Assembly: GCA_963920635.1 (NCBI GenBank)
Contig: OY987298.1
Coordinates: 69,585,949 to 69,649,948, forward strand
DNA from: Pseudeuparius sepicola
Lineage: Eukaryota; Arthropoda; Insecta; Coleoptera; Anthribidae
Length of the DNA stretch: 64,000 bases
Reading direction: 5' to 3'
Below, one piece after another: positions 46,363-56,904 of this stretch. Made by a program: the position numbers and the translations under genes. Under the pieces are notes generated by a model, which had not been told where the DNA came from, did not search any database, and was given only the letters and a program-made list of their open reading frames with translations. The stretch's first letter is position 1. Each line of letters starts with the position of its first letter.

Positions 46363-47417
46363 AACTATATCATTTTAAGGCCTTATAAAAAAATTACAGG
46401 GTGTTAAAGTTGTAAGAAATATGTGGAATTTATTGAATATTTACCAAACTAGTTGAGATATTTAAGTCATATTTGGTACACGTTATAACGGCATGGGTTA
46501 GCATAAAACCTGTTAATATCAAACACCTTGAACAACCAGTGGCGTAGAAGTGGGTAATTAGTATAATTGTTTTTAGAAAAAAAAAAGAACCACCTTGTAT
46601 AGCAATAAAGTGTACATATTCAATTTCTTATGTAAATTTTAATTGTAAACAAAAACGTTCTCTTAGCATTTTTCCATGTGTCATGGTTTCATAGCAAATT
46701 TGATTTTTTCGTATTATTTCGGGGTACTTCTGAAAAATTAACTTAAAACTTCGCTCCATAAGTAACACTCAAAGCAGAAAAAATGTGTTTCTTACTTTAA
46801 ATACAGTAACTTTTCCCAATAAACTTACCCATTCAAGGTTTTACTTTTCAAGATACAGAGCGTAACATTAATTGTATCATTCTTAAATGTATTAGACTCT
46901 GTATCTTCAAAAGTATAGCCTTAAATAGGTAAGTTTATTGGAAAAAGTTACTTTATTTCAAGTAGCAAACACATTATTTAAATTTAAATTTAAATACTAC
47001 AAAAAATCAAATTTGCCACGAAACCATAACACATACAAAAAATTACCAAGAGGACATTTTTGTTAAAAATTAAAATTTACATAAGAAATTGAATACATTT
47101 TATTGCTATACAAGGTGGTTCTTTTTTTTTCTAAAAACAATTATACTAATTACCTACTTCTACGCCACTGGATGTTCAAGGTGTTTGATATTAACAGGTT
47201 TTAGGCTAACCCATGCCGTTATAACGTGTACCAAATATGACTTAAATATCTCAACTAGTTTGGTAAATATTCAATAAAGACATGTTTCTTAAAACTTTAA
47301 CACCCTGTAACTTTTTAATAAGGCCTTAAAATGATATAGTTTATAAAAGAAAGTGCGGTTATTTTTTGATTTTCTATCACCTGTTGAAGTGTCGCAGAAT
47401 AAAACTGAATCACCCTG
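46363..47417. mobile_element. CAGGGTG palindrome, left terminus lost
   Basis: Right end GAATCACCCTG to 47417 then TA; an internal mirrored pair CAGGGTGTTAAAG (46397) / CTTTAACACCCTG (to 47307) is 110 nt inside that end. The arms match beyond the internal motif to about 46363, where the left arm breaks off. An AACCAGTGGCGTAGA word lies at 46534 and its mirror near 47160; CACCTTGTA at 46591 matches CACCCTGTA at the same offset in the 51815 element. Confidence 0.75.
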
Positions 47418-47555
47418 TATGTTAAATCAGGTCACTTTGAAAAAATCTGAAGTACCTTGTAATATAAATCTACGATTTAATAATTAAACTTATTTATTTT
47501 TAAAAACTAAGTACAAAGACATTAAATTTAAACAGCAATGCACAGAAAAATGTGA

Positions 47556-47561
47556 TTTATT
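47556..47561 (-). terminator. Poly(A) signal of the His-rich gene
   Basis: AATAAA on the minus strand, about 515 nt downstream of the stop codon and followed by a TG/T-rich stretch (TTTTTCTGTGCATTGCTGTTT). Confidence 0.4.
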
Positions 47562-48074
47562 AAAATTTTAGAGAAATAGACACTCTATTTTACATACAGA
47601 TATATAAATAACAATATAACATTCTTTAAGTCTTGTAAGAGTTTTTAGAAACTAAATAAAAACTTAGACACCTATGGGCAAGGAGCCCTTGAACAGTTCA
47701 GTATTGTTCGGACAGAACTTCAAATTACAGTTCTACCTGAGTGATTATATTCTCCACTGTAAGTTATGGACTATTTCCTTAATTTTAGTTCAGTATTGGT
47801 TTCACACTGTAGCTAAAAATATTGCTTTCCCAAAACAAGTGAAAATACTTGTTGCGGGATCCAATTTAGTCATTATCTTGGACATCCTCATATAAAAGCA
47901 TCTAGACCTCCCTGCACCACAGGTCTGTTGCAACTGCCACTGTAAACCTTTCTTGAATCCATCCCCTTGTACATCACCGAACCCATACTGAATATGATAC
48001 TATCTCCTCAGACAGTCCACTCGGCCTTTTTTCATTGTACATAATACACAAATACATAAAAAAGTGTTCTTACA

Positions 48075-48285
48075 TTAATGGTGATGGTGGTGGTGATGAT
48101 GGGAGTGGTGATGGTGTCCAGGGCAACAGTGGCCATTCGAATGATTGTGGTTGTTTGCGTGGTTGTGGGGCTTATGGCTTGTATTCACAGATTCAGGAGT
48201 TAACCTTTTGTTCAATTTACTCAGGATCTCATAGGGGTACGTTTCATCTTCATCGTCAATTGGTGATGACTCATCCACTTCATAT
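48075..48285 (-). CDS. Last exon of an unrecognised gene with histidine-rich C-terminus
   Basis: Starts after an acceptor AG (48287-48286, TTCCGACTAG) with one base completing a codon, then YEVDESSPIDDEDETYPYEI, LSKLNKRLTPESVN, and a tail of HNHANNHNHSNGHCCPG followed by runs of His, ending TAA at 48077-48075. The acidic, then basic, then His-rich order and clean end look like real coding sequence rather than repeat. A run of His with a CC pair could bind zinc or copper, but this is inference. The upstream exons are not found in the next 2 kb, which is filled by mobile elements. A chance frame on a CAC/CAT microsatellite is the alternative. Confidence 0.4.
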
Positions 48286-48808
48286 CTAGTCGGAATTAAA
48301 ATGAAAATTAGATTATATTTTTCTAGTGCTAATCTATTACTTATATTATCATTAATATTATTACTATTGTTATTAATACTGTAATCATTATTACATTAAA
48401 AATATATTGAATGTTTTTTCTGCCACAAAAGCTACCCTAGCCTGCCAACGGAATTATTCTAGACCGGGACTTAAAAGGGCCCTTTTTTTAACCAACAGGC
48501 TTCTCTTTAACTTATTGCCTTCCGATGCTCAAGAGTAAATAATATAGGGCACTAAATTTAATTTGATTGGGCTAATCTTGTTATAGCTACTAGGGCAGCA
48601 GTTGTGTGACTATTGAGTATTTTTCACAAGTTTTTTTTTGTACAAGTAGCTTCCAAAACGTTCTCACCACATGTAAAATTTTGCTTTTTTTCATTTCATT
48701 GGTCGGCAAGTAGCAAGTATTACCAACTTGACAACATGTTATTTAATTATTTTCCATTAGTCATTGTGATAGGTGAACTTTAGTTAATTCCAGTTGTTTT
48801 GGTGTATA
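48286..48808. other. Probable intron, nothing recognised
   Basis: Upstream (minus strand) of the His-rich exon. AT-rich with an ATT/TTA-rich patch near 48350-48385; no exon detected. Confidence 0.35.
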
Positions 48809-48810
48809 TA

Positions 48811-50001
48811 CAGGGTTATTCAAAAACAAATGCCACCCGTAGCACAGCGGTATTCTACTCCAAAAATAAAGTGACCCGTTTTTTTTCTTCTTCTTCAAAA
48901 CTCTATATTAAGGGCCCCACCGGCTCTTAAAAGGGGCCCTAAAATTTCGTTTTTTCGCTATATGTTTTAAACGGCTTGATCGATTTTAATGATCTTTTGC
49001 ACTCGTTCATAGATAATTATGTCACATAATTATGTTATAGTGCAATATCCGCAACCGCCAGAGGGCGCCACTTGTGCCAACCAGTTTCATTTATTATGCT
49101 CAGAACTTTTTTGCCCACAGTTAACTTGTAAATTAATTTGAGCCACTTTGTAAAAAATTCCATTCTCTACAAAAAATATTCTAGTATTTTTTTCATAAAT
49201 TATGCCATTTTGGAGATAACGCCCAAAATTCAGCCATCATGCATGTACCTTGTACCAACGCATATTAAACATTAGTGGCATAATGATCTAGTTACCTTTG
49301 GAAACAATCACACTTAAGGGGACTTATTAAGTATTTGACATTTAGTTTCAAGCAAATGCTAAGAATTTAAAAGAACTTAGTTTTGAGCATTTACTGTAGT
49401 TATTTCAATATTAGGTATTTGTATTATTATTTTATTAGGGAAACTAACTAAATGTATTAATTACAAAACTGTATTTGAATTTTAGAAAACACGGTCAAAA
49501 GGTAAATGTGATTGTTTCATTGTTTGTTTCCAAAAGTAACTAGATCATTATATGCCATTAATGTTTAATATGAGTGGGTTTGTGGTACGTACATGATGGC
49601 TGAATTTTGGGCGTTATCTCCGAAATGGCATAATTTATGGAAAAAAAGCTAGAATATTTTTTTGTAGAGAATGGATTTTTTTACAAAGTTAACTGTGGGC
49701 AAAAAGTTCTGAGCATAATAAATGAAACTGGTTGGCACAAGTGGCGCCCTCTGGCGGTTGCGGATATTGCACTATAACATAATTATGTGACATAAATATC
49801 TATGAACGTGTACAAAAGATCATTAAAATCGATCAAGCCGTTTAAAAGATATAGCGAAAAAACGAAATTTTAGGGTCCCTTTTAAGGGCCCATGGGGCCC
49901 TTAATATAGAGCTTTGAACAAAAAGAAAAAACACGAGTGACTTTATTTTTGGAGTAGAATACCGCTGTGCTACGGGTGGCATTTGTTTTTGAATAACCCT
50001 G
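48811..50001. mobile_element. CAGGGTT long-inverted-repeat element
   Basis: TA-flanked (48809-48810, 50002-50003). Ends CAGGGTTATTCAAAAACAAA / TTTGTTTTTGAATAACCCTG, arms of about 580 nt that meet near 49405. Both arms contain GAGGGCGCCACTTGTGCC and the TACGGGTGGCATTTG / CAAATGCCACCCGTA subterminal block. Non-coding; the short minus-strand frames near the right end run across it. Confidence 0.85.
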
Positions 50002-50219
50002 TATATTGTTATAACATAGGTAACATATATCATTATGGTGGCCATACACGTAACGATATACTTGCGCAAGTTTAGACTTGCGAAAACACACAACATTCGG
50101 TAGAGAGCACAGACGGCACAAGTATACTTGAACGACATCATTTTTGATGAGAAAGTCAGTGGAGGAGGCATTGTGTTTTGTGTTACAAAAAATCTGAAAA
50201 GACCTAAAAACACCGAACT

Positions 50220-50384
50220 ATGTGGTGTAAAGACTGGTTAATGAAAAGAGAACATTATTCACACATCAATTTATTGAATGAACTGAAATTTGCACCCAAA
50301 GACTGGCATAACTATCTGCGTATGGACAAAGACACTTATTTGAAGGTTCTGTCAATGATTACGCCATTTATTATAAAATTATAA
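50220..50384 (+). pseudogene. Harbinger transposase N-terminal stub
   Basis: 54 codons from ATG to TAA: WCKDWLMKREHYSHINLLNEL and WHNYLRMDKDTYLKVLSMITPFI. This is the usual entry of HARBI1/PIF transposases (W---WL-RR--LG-Y--LL-EL ... YRM-----LL-L--P-I). The DDE core is deleted. Confidence 0.65.
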
Positions 50385-50641
50385 AGCAAGATACACCACT
50401 TGGATCTATTTTTTTTATAATACACTTCAACTAATTTGTTATAAGCGGTTGTCTTTATCTCTATTGTGGTAATCTTTGTTTTTTTTATATGCCAGAGGCA
50501 TAGTTCATTTCTATAGATATTTATAAAATCTTTCAAATTTTCTCGCACTCCACGTGTCTCGTCACTCATTTTGGCGCTAATAAAACCCAAACAGACGTGC
50601 ATACGAGCGTCAATGAGTTCATCTGCGCAATGGTGCCACAC
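50378..50641 (-). pseudogene. MADF-domain (Harbinger accessory protein) fragment
   Basis: On the minus strand: VRENLKDFINIYRNELCLWHIKKTK...TTAYNKLVEVYYKKNRSKW, which has the MADF pattern (hydrophobic-I-x(3)-P/L-x-LW ... A-W/Y-xx-V/I). Harbinger elements use such a Myb/SANT-like partner to bring the transposase to the nucleus and the ends. The frame then runs into antisense transposase sequence, so the C-terminus is not genuine. Confidence 0.55.
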
Positions 50642-50650
50642 ACGTTCAAG

Positions 50651-51812
50651 TAATTAAGTTTCAAAACAAGTAAAACAATTAGTAAACTTTGTCCATCCAG
50701 TGGTGTAGCTGAGGGGGGGGGGGGGGGCTATAGCCTCACAAATTTCTGGAGAATTTTTTTGTTTAAACTAAACCACTTCAATAACTCTATTGGCAATTTG
50801 TGTAACTTGTTTCAATAGGATTTTTGTTTTGTAAAGTTGACACACCGAATTATGTTTGCAAATTTGAATGACATCTGTCAAAAAATGCATTTGTGTTTGT
50901 TAAAAATAAAGTAGCAATATAGTAGTCATTTCAGTACTTATTCTCTACTTTAACTAGGAAAAAAGGGAAAAATCTCAGAATAGTAATTTATGGAACAAGG
51001 ACGAAAAAATTGAGCTTTTCAGGCGGCTAAGGAGTTCGCCGCCGAGGGAGTACCTAGTACAAAAAACTACTTTTCGCCTGTGTATCATACAATATTTTTT
51101 ATTCGAATGAGCTTAGATATATTTAAAAAAGTAGAAAATTAAAATCAGAAATTATGAGGGACCGCAAAAGTACTCACAGACCAATCACAACACTACAAAG
51201 ACTTCATTTTCATTCATAGATAATAGATTGTGTCCGAGAGACATCAATATTTGACACATTCGAACAAAAAAAATATTCTAAAGAGGTACCCCCTCAGAAA
51301 CAACCAGAAATTAATTAAAAACTACTACTTATTTGTGCACCAAATGTCAATTTCAGATATGAGTGACTTCATGAAAGCAATCTTCAGTAGTGGATTTAGC
51401 CTAACGGAAAAAAATGCGTGCCGATGAAAGCGTCATTTATTTCATTTATTTCAAATCATACATATGATGCATTTTCTTGTTTTTTTATTATCAACAAAAT
51501 ACTGATTTTATTGTACCATATTAAACTATTTGATTTTACCACAGTAAACTATTTTATTATACCATAGTAAACTATTTTATTTTAGCTTAGTTAACAATAA
51601 AAACAATTTTTGTTGATAATTAAAAAAGAAAAGAAAATGCATCGTATACCCGTTAAGCTAAATCAATTTCTGAAGATTGTTTTAATGAAGTCATTCATAT
51701 CTGCAATTGACATTTGGTGCACAAATAATTAGTAGTGTTTAATTAATTTCTCGTCAGTTCTGGGAGGGTACCTCTTTAGAATAATATTTCTGGGATTTTT
51801 CCTTTTTATATA
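50651..51812. other. No gene; possible element terminus with poly-G
   Basis: CCAGTGGTGTAGCTGAGG followed by about 15 G (50698-50727) resembles the CAGTGGCGTAGC...GGGGG termini of some insect DNA transposons. An inverted pair at about 51290-51370 / 51660-51780 (GGTACCCCCTCAGAA..., ...GAGGGTACCTC) indicates another palindrome of about 560 bp (51225-51795). Confidence 0.4.
51225..51800. repeat. Palindrome with TA-rich centre
   Basis: ATATTCTAAAGAGGTACCCCC at about 51272 is mirrored at about 51766-51786, and TGTGCACCAAATGTCAATTT at 51333 is mirrored near 51706-51725. The centre around 51530 has a tandem ATTTTAYYAYAGTAAACT motif. Confidence 0.6.
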
Positions 51813-51814
51813 TA

Positions 51815-54063
51815 CAGGGTGATTCACTTTTTATGTTTAGGACTTCAAGGGCGGCTAAATCTCGTAAAATTGAGACTTTTTTGTAGTATTCACTTTTTCA
51901 TACAGGGCCTTCGTTGTCGAGATACAGGGTGTGAAAGTTAGCCAAAAAATAAAGATTTAATTTTTTTATTTGAGAACCACTGAAGATATTCAAATAAAAT
52001 TTGGCAGATATACTACGTTGACATAGTTCATTATGATGTGATAATATCAAGTTTCTAGATCAACCAGCGGCGGAGATACGGGAATTCGGTGCAAGAAAAT
52101 TCTTTAAAAAAATATCAACACCCTGTATAATATGAAAACAAGCATCATTTTTGGATATAAGAACTTATTGCCAACAAGAATGTACTCTTATGATTTTTTC
52201 ATATCTGTCACCGTTTCACGGCAAACTGGATTCTTGTGATCTGACTGCATGGATGTAAAATGGTGTGGGCACAAAAACATAATAATTTATAACGTTATGG
52301 AATGTAACATCCAATGAACAAATAATAACAATAACGGTTGCAATAAATGTTCGAAGTGATGTCCTTGAACTTGTATGCACTTCTCGCACCGCTTGATTAG
52401 GTTATCTACAGCCCTACTAATCACATTAGGGTTGGTTTGAAGTGTTTGACAGTTTGTTTCGATTCGATTCACAAGCATCTCGAGATTCTCTGCTGGTACA
52501 TTATAAACTCTGTCTTTCAAAAATCCCCAGACAAAATAATCAAGGGGCTTTAAATCCGGCGAGCGCGGTGGCCATGCAACTGGACCAATAGTAGGCAAAG
52601 GATGTGCAAAATTTCTATTGCGGATTCGGCCAATCCAACAATTCGGATAGTTCTTCAAGCCATTGTCTTATTAATTTGATGACCATAGTGGGCAGGCGCG
52701 CCATCCATCTAAATCCACATATTTTGCCTCAAATCCAAGGGTAACTCTTCCAGTAAAATATTTAAATTTTCATTTAAAATATTGTAAAACAATTGGGAAT
52801 TTAATCTGGGTGGCAAAATGTGTGGGCCACATAGCTTATCATCAATAATTCCTACCCAAACATTGCAGCTAAATTCATGCTGAAAAGAAGTGGGTCTTAT
52901 TCTGTGTGGTTGTTCGTGACGCCAAATTCTTAAGTTATGGAAGTTTATTACGCCTGATCTGGTGAAACTTGCTTCATCTGTCCATAGTATGCGATGCAAC
53001 AAATGCGGACCGCGCCATGACTATCTAATACCCATTGGCAAAATTGCACGCGCTTTGCAAAATCATCAGGCATCAAATGTTGTACTGGTTTTAAGCGGTA
53101 CGCAATTCTTTTAACTCTTTTTAACGTTCTAAAGACTTTACTTTGTGTGAGCTGAAGCTGTAATGCAGCTCTACGAGTACTTAACTCACCTTCATTTGCA
53201 TCAAACAATCGAAGAATTCTTTGGTTTAATAAATTGCGATTTACCTGACGTTCATTTGGTATACGCAAACCATTTTCAGAAAATCTGACGTGTGTACGGA
53301 CAAATACTGATGCAGCAGGGGTTCGTTGGTTTGGATTATTCGGTATTCTTCTACTGCGGCAGCGGAATTCCCGTTATTCAGCGTTAGTAAATGTTCTTGG
53401 CATTGTAATTATTATTCACTAAAAATTTACGCATTGAAACTGTCAACATAATGTAGATAACAAACTTAAAACAAACGATTTCAAAGCCTCCTTTTTTTTT
53501 CAAAAATTTTCATTTCCTATATTTCATTTTTGTTCGTAGAGAAGTGCGTGGAAGTTCAAGGACATATCTTCGAACATTTATTGCAACCGTTATTGTTATT
53601 ATTTGTTCATTGGATGTTACATTCCATAACGTTATAAATTATTATGTTTTTGTGCCCACACCATTTTACATCCATGCAGTCAGATCACAAGAATCCAGTT
53701 TGCCGTGAAACGGTGACAGATATGAAAAAATCATAAGAGTACATTCTTGTTGGCAATAAGTTCTTATATCCAAAAATGAAGCTTGTTTTCATAACCCCGT
53801 ATCTCCGCCGCTGGTTGATCTAGAAACTTGATATTATCACATCATAATGAACTATGTCAACGTAGTATATCTGCCAAATTTCATTTGAATATCTTCAGTG
53901 GTTCTCAAATAAAAAAATTAAATCTTTATTTTTTGGCTAACTTTCACACCCTGTATCTCGAAAACGAAGGCCCTGTATGAAAAAGTGAATACTACAAAAA
54001 AGGCTCAATTTTATGAGATTTAGCCGCCCTTGAAGTCCTAAACATAAAAAGGGAATCACCCTG
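51815..54063. mobile_element. Long-inverted-repeat CAGGGTG element carrying a mariner-type transposase
   Basis: Left end CAGGGTGATTCACTTTTTAT (TA at 51813-51814); right end GGGAATCACCCTG to 54063, there followed by AA instead of TA. Arms of about 510 nt (51815-52325 and 53555-54063) are nearly identical and hold direct second copies of the end motif at +110 (C at 51925; mirror G at 53953). CAGCGGCGGAG sits at +250 and an inverted CACCCTG ends at +310. A broken transposase gene lies between the arms on the minus strand. This is the only palindrome of the window with a transposase inside its own arms. Confidence 0.85.
52341..53403 (-). pseudogene. mariner-type (Tc1/mariner superfamily) transposase
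   Basis: Minus strand, from ATG at 53403 (MPRTFTNAE then a TAA). Helix-turn-helix domains follow (VNRNLLNQRILRLFDANEG, STRRAALQLQLTQSKVFRTL), then LMPDDFAKRVQFCQWVL, the first aspartate in LWTDEASFTRSGVINFHNLR, SCNVWVGIIDD, the second in MDGAPAHYGHQ (after an in-frame TAG, about 52715-52675), and the third in WPPRSPDLKPLDYFVWGFLKD. A frameshift lies near 52655. All three catalytic aspartates are visible, so decay is recent. The GAPAH...SPDL-PLD form is that of insect mariner-like groups with longer second-to-third spacing (DD41D-like), but the exact spacing cannot be fixed in this broken copy. Confidence 0.8.
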
Positions 54064-54074
54064 AATAGATGATC

Positions 54075-54360
54075 TAGAGGGTGTTCAGATTTGATCCGGA
54101 ACACCCTTGTCAAATTGTGATGCAGTGCACGATTTTGATGATTTTTTTTGTATGTGTAAGAAGTGTCCTTACGCATTTGTGGGACATATCGTCATCACTA
54201 TTCCACAGCCTGCTATGTTTTTTCAATGCAATTATTTGGAAAATGCTATTAGGGATTTTTTTATCGGAAATCTGGCAACGTAGCTTTATTCGGCACCTTC
54301 TGAAACCCCAATGTCTCAAGTTTTATTAATTTACGTCGCCGACTAACCTTTCTACAGGGC
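54075..54360. repeat. Diverged unit related to the 27.5 kb palindrome
   Basis: AGGGTGTTCAGATTTGATCC at about 54076, ATTAGGGATTTTTTTATCGG at about 54248 and CTACAGGGCC at 54352 keep the order and the 276-277 nt spacing of the 27510-27786 unit. Confidence 0.45.
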
Positions 54361-54384
54361 CTTAAATTTGGAAAAATTGAAGTT

Positions 54385-56302
54385 TTTTATTTTCAATTAA
54401 AAATCAGGAATGCTTTAAAAATATCTGAAAATCGAGCAAACTTTATCAAAACTGACCAAAAACATCGTGTTAATAAAGAAAACGGAAAAAACATCGTTTT
54501 ATCGTTTTCTAACTTTCAATCAATAAAAACTGGCTTTGATCTCTTCCTTGATCACATTTCCAATGAACCTCTTGATTTTATTTGCTTATCTGAGACTTGG
54601 CTTGATTCGTCAATTCCTAATCATGCCATAAATATCCCTAATTATAAATTAGTTAGAAAAGACAGAGGCTCGAGAGGGGGTGGAGTTGCGTTTATGTTCA
54701 AAATAGTATCAAGTTTAAAGTGGTGCCTACTGTCAATATCGATAACGGTCTGGAAAATATTTGGGTTAGTTGCGTAATTGCCGGTAATTTTTTTTGTCTA
54801 GGGTCTCTGTACAGACCCCCTACAGTAAATATTTCAAATGTTCTTGACGATCTTGAAGACATTCTTGTAACTTTAATGGCTACTTATGATTGTATCCTGC
54901 TTGGCGCTGATCTGAATATTAATATGTTGAATTCTACCGATGCTTCTTCGGTAAAATTCAGTTCTATGTTAAACAATTTTCGTTTGCATCAAGTAGTGAC
55001 GCAACCCACACGTCTGGTTTCGGGCTTCTTGATTGACGTAATTGTTTGTTCCAATCCTTTGTTAATCAAATGTGTCGAGGTTACTCCAATGGAGGGCATA
55101 TCTGATCACTGCTTGGTATCTGCCGAAATAAAAGTTAAAAAATCTAAAAAAGTTCCTCTCTTTAGGAGTTATAGGGATTTTTCGAATTTTGAATATAATG
55201 ATTTCCTACAAGACTTGTACTCGGTCCATTGGGATTATATATTCTCCATTGTTAAAATCGAAGATAAAGTTGAGTTTTGGAATGCCAATCTCTTATGGAT
55301 ACTCAATTTACCGAATCACCAAGCCAGCTGCCCTGTGGCTAACGCCTAACCTAAAGTTGCCTACTTATCAAACTTAAAAACCAGGCATATTCAAAATATA
55401 AGCGATTTAAATCCGAAACCACATACAGTGAGTACAGAGATTTGAGAAACTTCACTAATACATGTGTTACGACAGAAAAAAAGGCATTCTTGCGATCTAA
55501 ATTGAAATCAAATCATAGTTATTTTTGGAAAACTTTAAAAATACTTAACATATCCAAGGGAAAAGACATCTAGTTATGGTAATCCAAACGACTTTAACTA
55601 TTTTTTCGTCAATAGTGTCCCTCAGGTCTTTGATCGTAACGGCACTGTCGACAGCCTTTTGGACAAATACGATTCTATTAGCCAAGATGTTATCAATTCA
55701 TGATTCAGGTTTACGGAAATCAATATTGACAACTTTAATGATGCGTTCCCTGGTGGAGGCTGATGGTATAAGTTTAAAAATGTTGTTGCTGGTTTATTGA
55801 GTGTCTACATGACACATATTGTCAATTTTGTATTGACTGAGGGTGTATTCCCTTTAGTTTGGAAAATCGCTGATGTTGTTCCTGAACCAAAAGTTAGTGA
55901 ACCCCAAGAATTATTAGCTTGCTGCCAACAGCATCTAAAAGTATTGAGAGGATCGTGTTTGAGCAAATTGTTGACTATACCGACAAAATAAATATCCTCC
56001 CTTCTACTCAGTCAGGTTTTCGGAGTAAATTCAGCACAACCACAGCGTTATTACACGTCACGGACGATATCTTCAGGGCCACCGACAATAACTTAAACAT
56101 ATGCCTTATTTTACTAGATTTCAGTAAGGCATTTGACATGCTGGATCATGATATTTTGTGCAAAAAATTAAAATACTTTGGCTTTGGTGATGATGTTATA
56201 GCATTTTTTGGTAACTACCTAGCAGACCGTCGCCAACGAGTCAAATTGGGCAATTATCTTTCAGAGTACCTTAGTGTTAATAGGGGCGTGCCTCAGGGTA
56301 GC
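54385..56302 (+). mobile_element. Third LINE, 3' part lost
   Basis: Starts near the endonuclease and runs into the reverse transcriptase, where it stops abruptly at 56302 and a family A palindrome begins. No ORF1 and no 3' tail. It is a different subfamily from the LINEs at 28 and 36 kb. Confidence 0.75.
54490..56302 (+). pseudogene. LINE ORF2 remnant (endonuclease + partial reverse transcriptase)
   Basis: Endonuclease blocks: LSFSNFQSIKTGF, FICLSETWLDSSI, RGGGVAFMFK, then after a frameshift near 54715 SLYRPPTVNIS, LGADLNINML, RLVSGFLIDVIV and GISDHCLVSAEI (the SDH of the active site). Frameshifts near 55345, 55600, 55745, 55800 and 55915 separate linker and RT. RT blocks: FPLVWKIADVVP, QSGFRSKFSTTTALLHV, LLDFSKAFDMLDH and RGVPQGS. 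Sequence after PQGS, including the YADD box, is gone. Not functional. Confidence 0.8.
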
Positions 56303-56904
56303 AAAAAGTACTCTTGTTTCATAACGATAAAATCAACTGTTTGCGTTGAAATTGGCAAAATGTGCCCCAAAACACCTACGTTAACTCCAACATTCGAAAC
56401 ATAAAATTTTCAGCTACCACTTTTAAATGTTTCAGATCAACTGTACATTCAAAATAAACAAAAAAAATGCAAAATGGGCACTGGTTTTCTTGAAATAGTG
56501 TTCAAATTTTGTCGAGTTTCAATCCGTTCTACTTTGAAAGCGAATCATTTTTGGTACATTGTTCATAAGGAATTTTTTTTCAATTTAAATTGTACAGTTG
56601 ATCTGTAACATTTAATTTTATTTATATTTATTGGTGTTTTGGTGCACATTTTGCCAATTTCAACGAAAAGGGTTTATTTTATCGTTATGAAACAAGAGTA
56701 CCTTTTTGTTACAGAATGAACAGATGCACTAAAATAATTGACCTGTAAGACCAAAAAGGTAACCTCAAAAAAGTTGCGAGTAAAAGCACGATTCAAAGTG
56801 CAAGTGACGCCTTCTGTGAGATACATAGAAATTACCGACATCTGCAACTTATTCTTCATCCCCAAAAATACAGCAGTGCCAAATTTCAGTTCAGCAGCTT
56901 CATT
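56303..56904. repeat. Family A palindrome, left side truncated
   Basis: AAAAAGTACTCTTGTTTCATAAC (in part) at 56308 is mirrored at about 56685-56705; the right arm runs on to the CAGCAGTGCCAAATTTCAG word at 56870. It directly abuts the LINE on its left. Confidence 0.65.

Larger units (their letters stand above)
50036..50650. mobile_element. PIF/Harbinger derivative, internally deleted
   Basis: Contains the start of a Harbinger transposase on + and, divergently placed, a MADF-domain frame on -. This matches the two-gene layout of insect PIF/Harbinger elements. A possible left end TGGTGGCCATACACG follows a TTA at 50033-50035, the target duplication expected for the family; a convincing right end was not found. 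The two gene pieces meet at about 50380, the deletion point. Confidence 0.5.

Noticed and set aside
48035..48289. Plus-strand glycine-rich frame opposite the His-rich exon
   Set aside because: It is the antisense of the CAC/CAT-rich tail; the minus strand has the splice acceptor and the poly(A) signal.
50711..50727. Poly-G run as a functional G-quadruplex
   Set aside because: A single homopolymer near a transposon-like terminus; its length may also be a sequencing or assembly effect.
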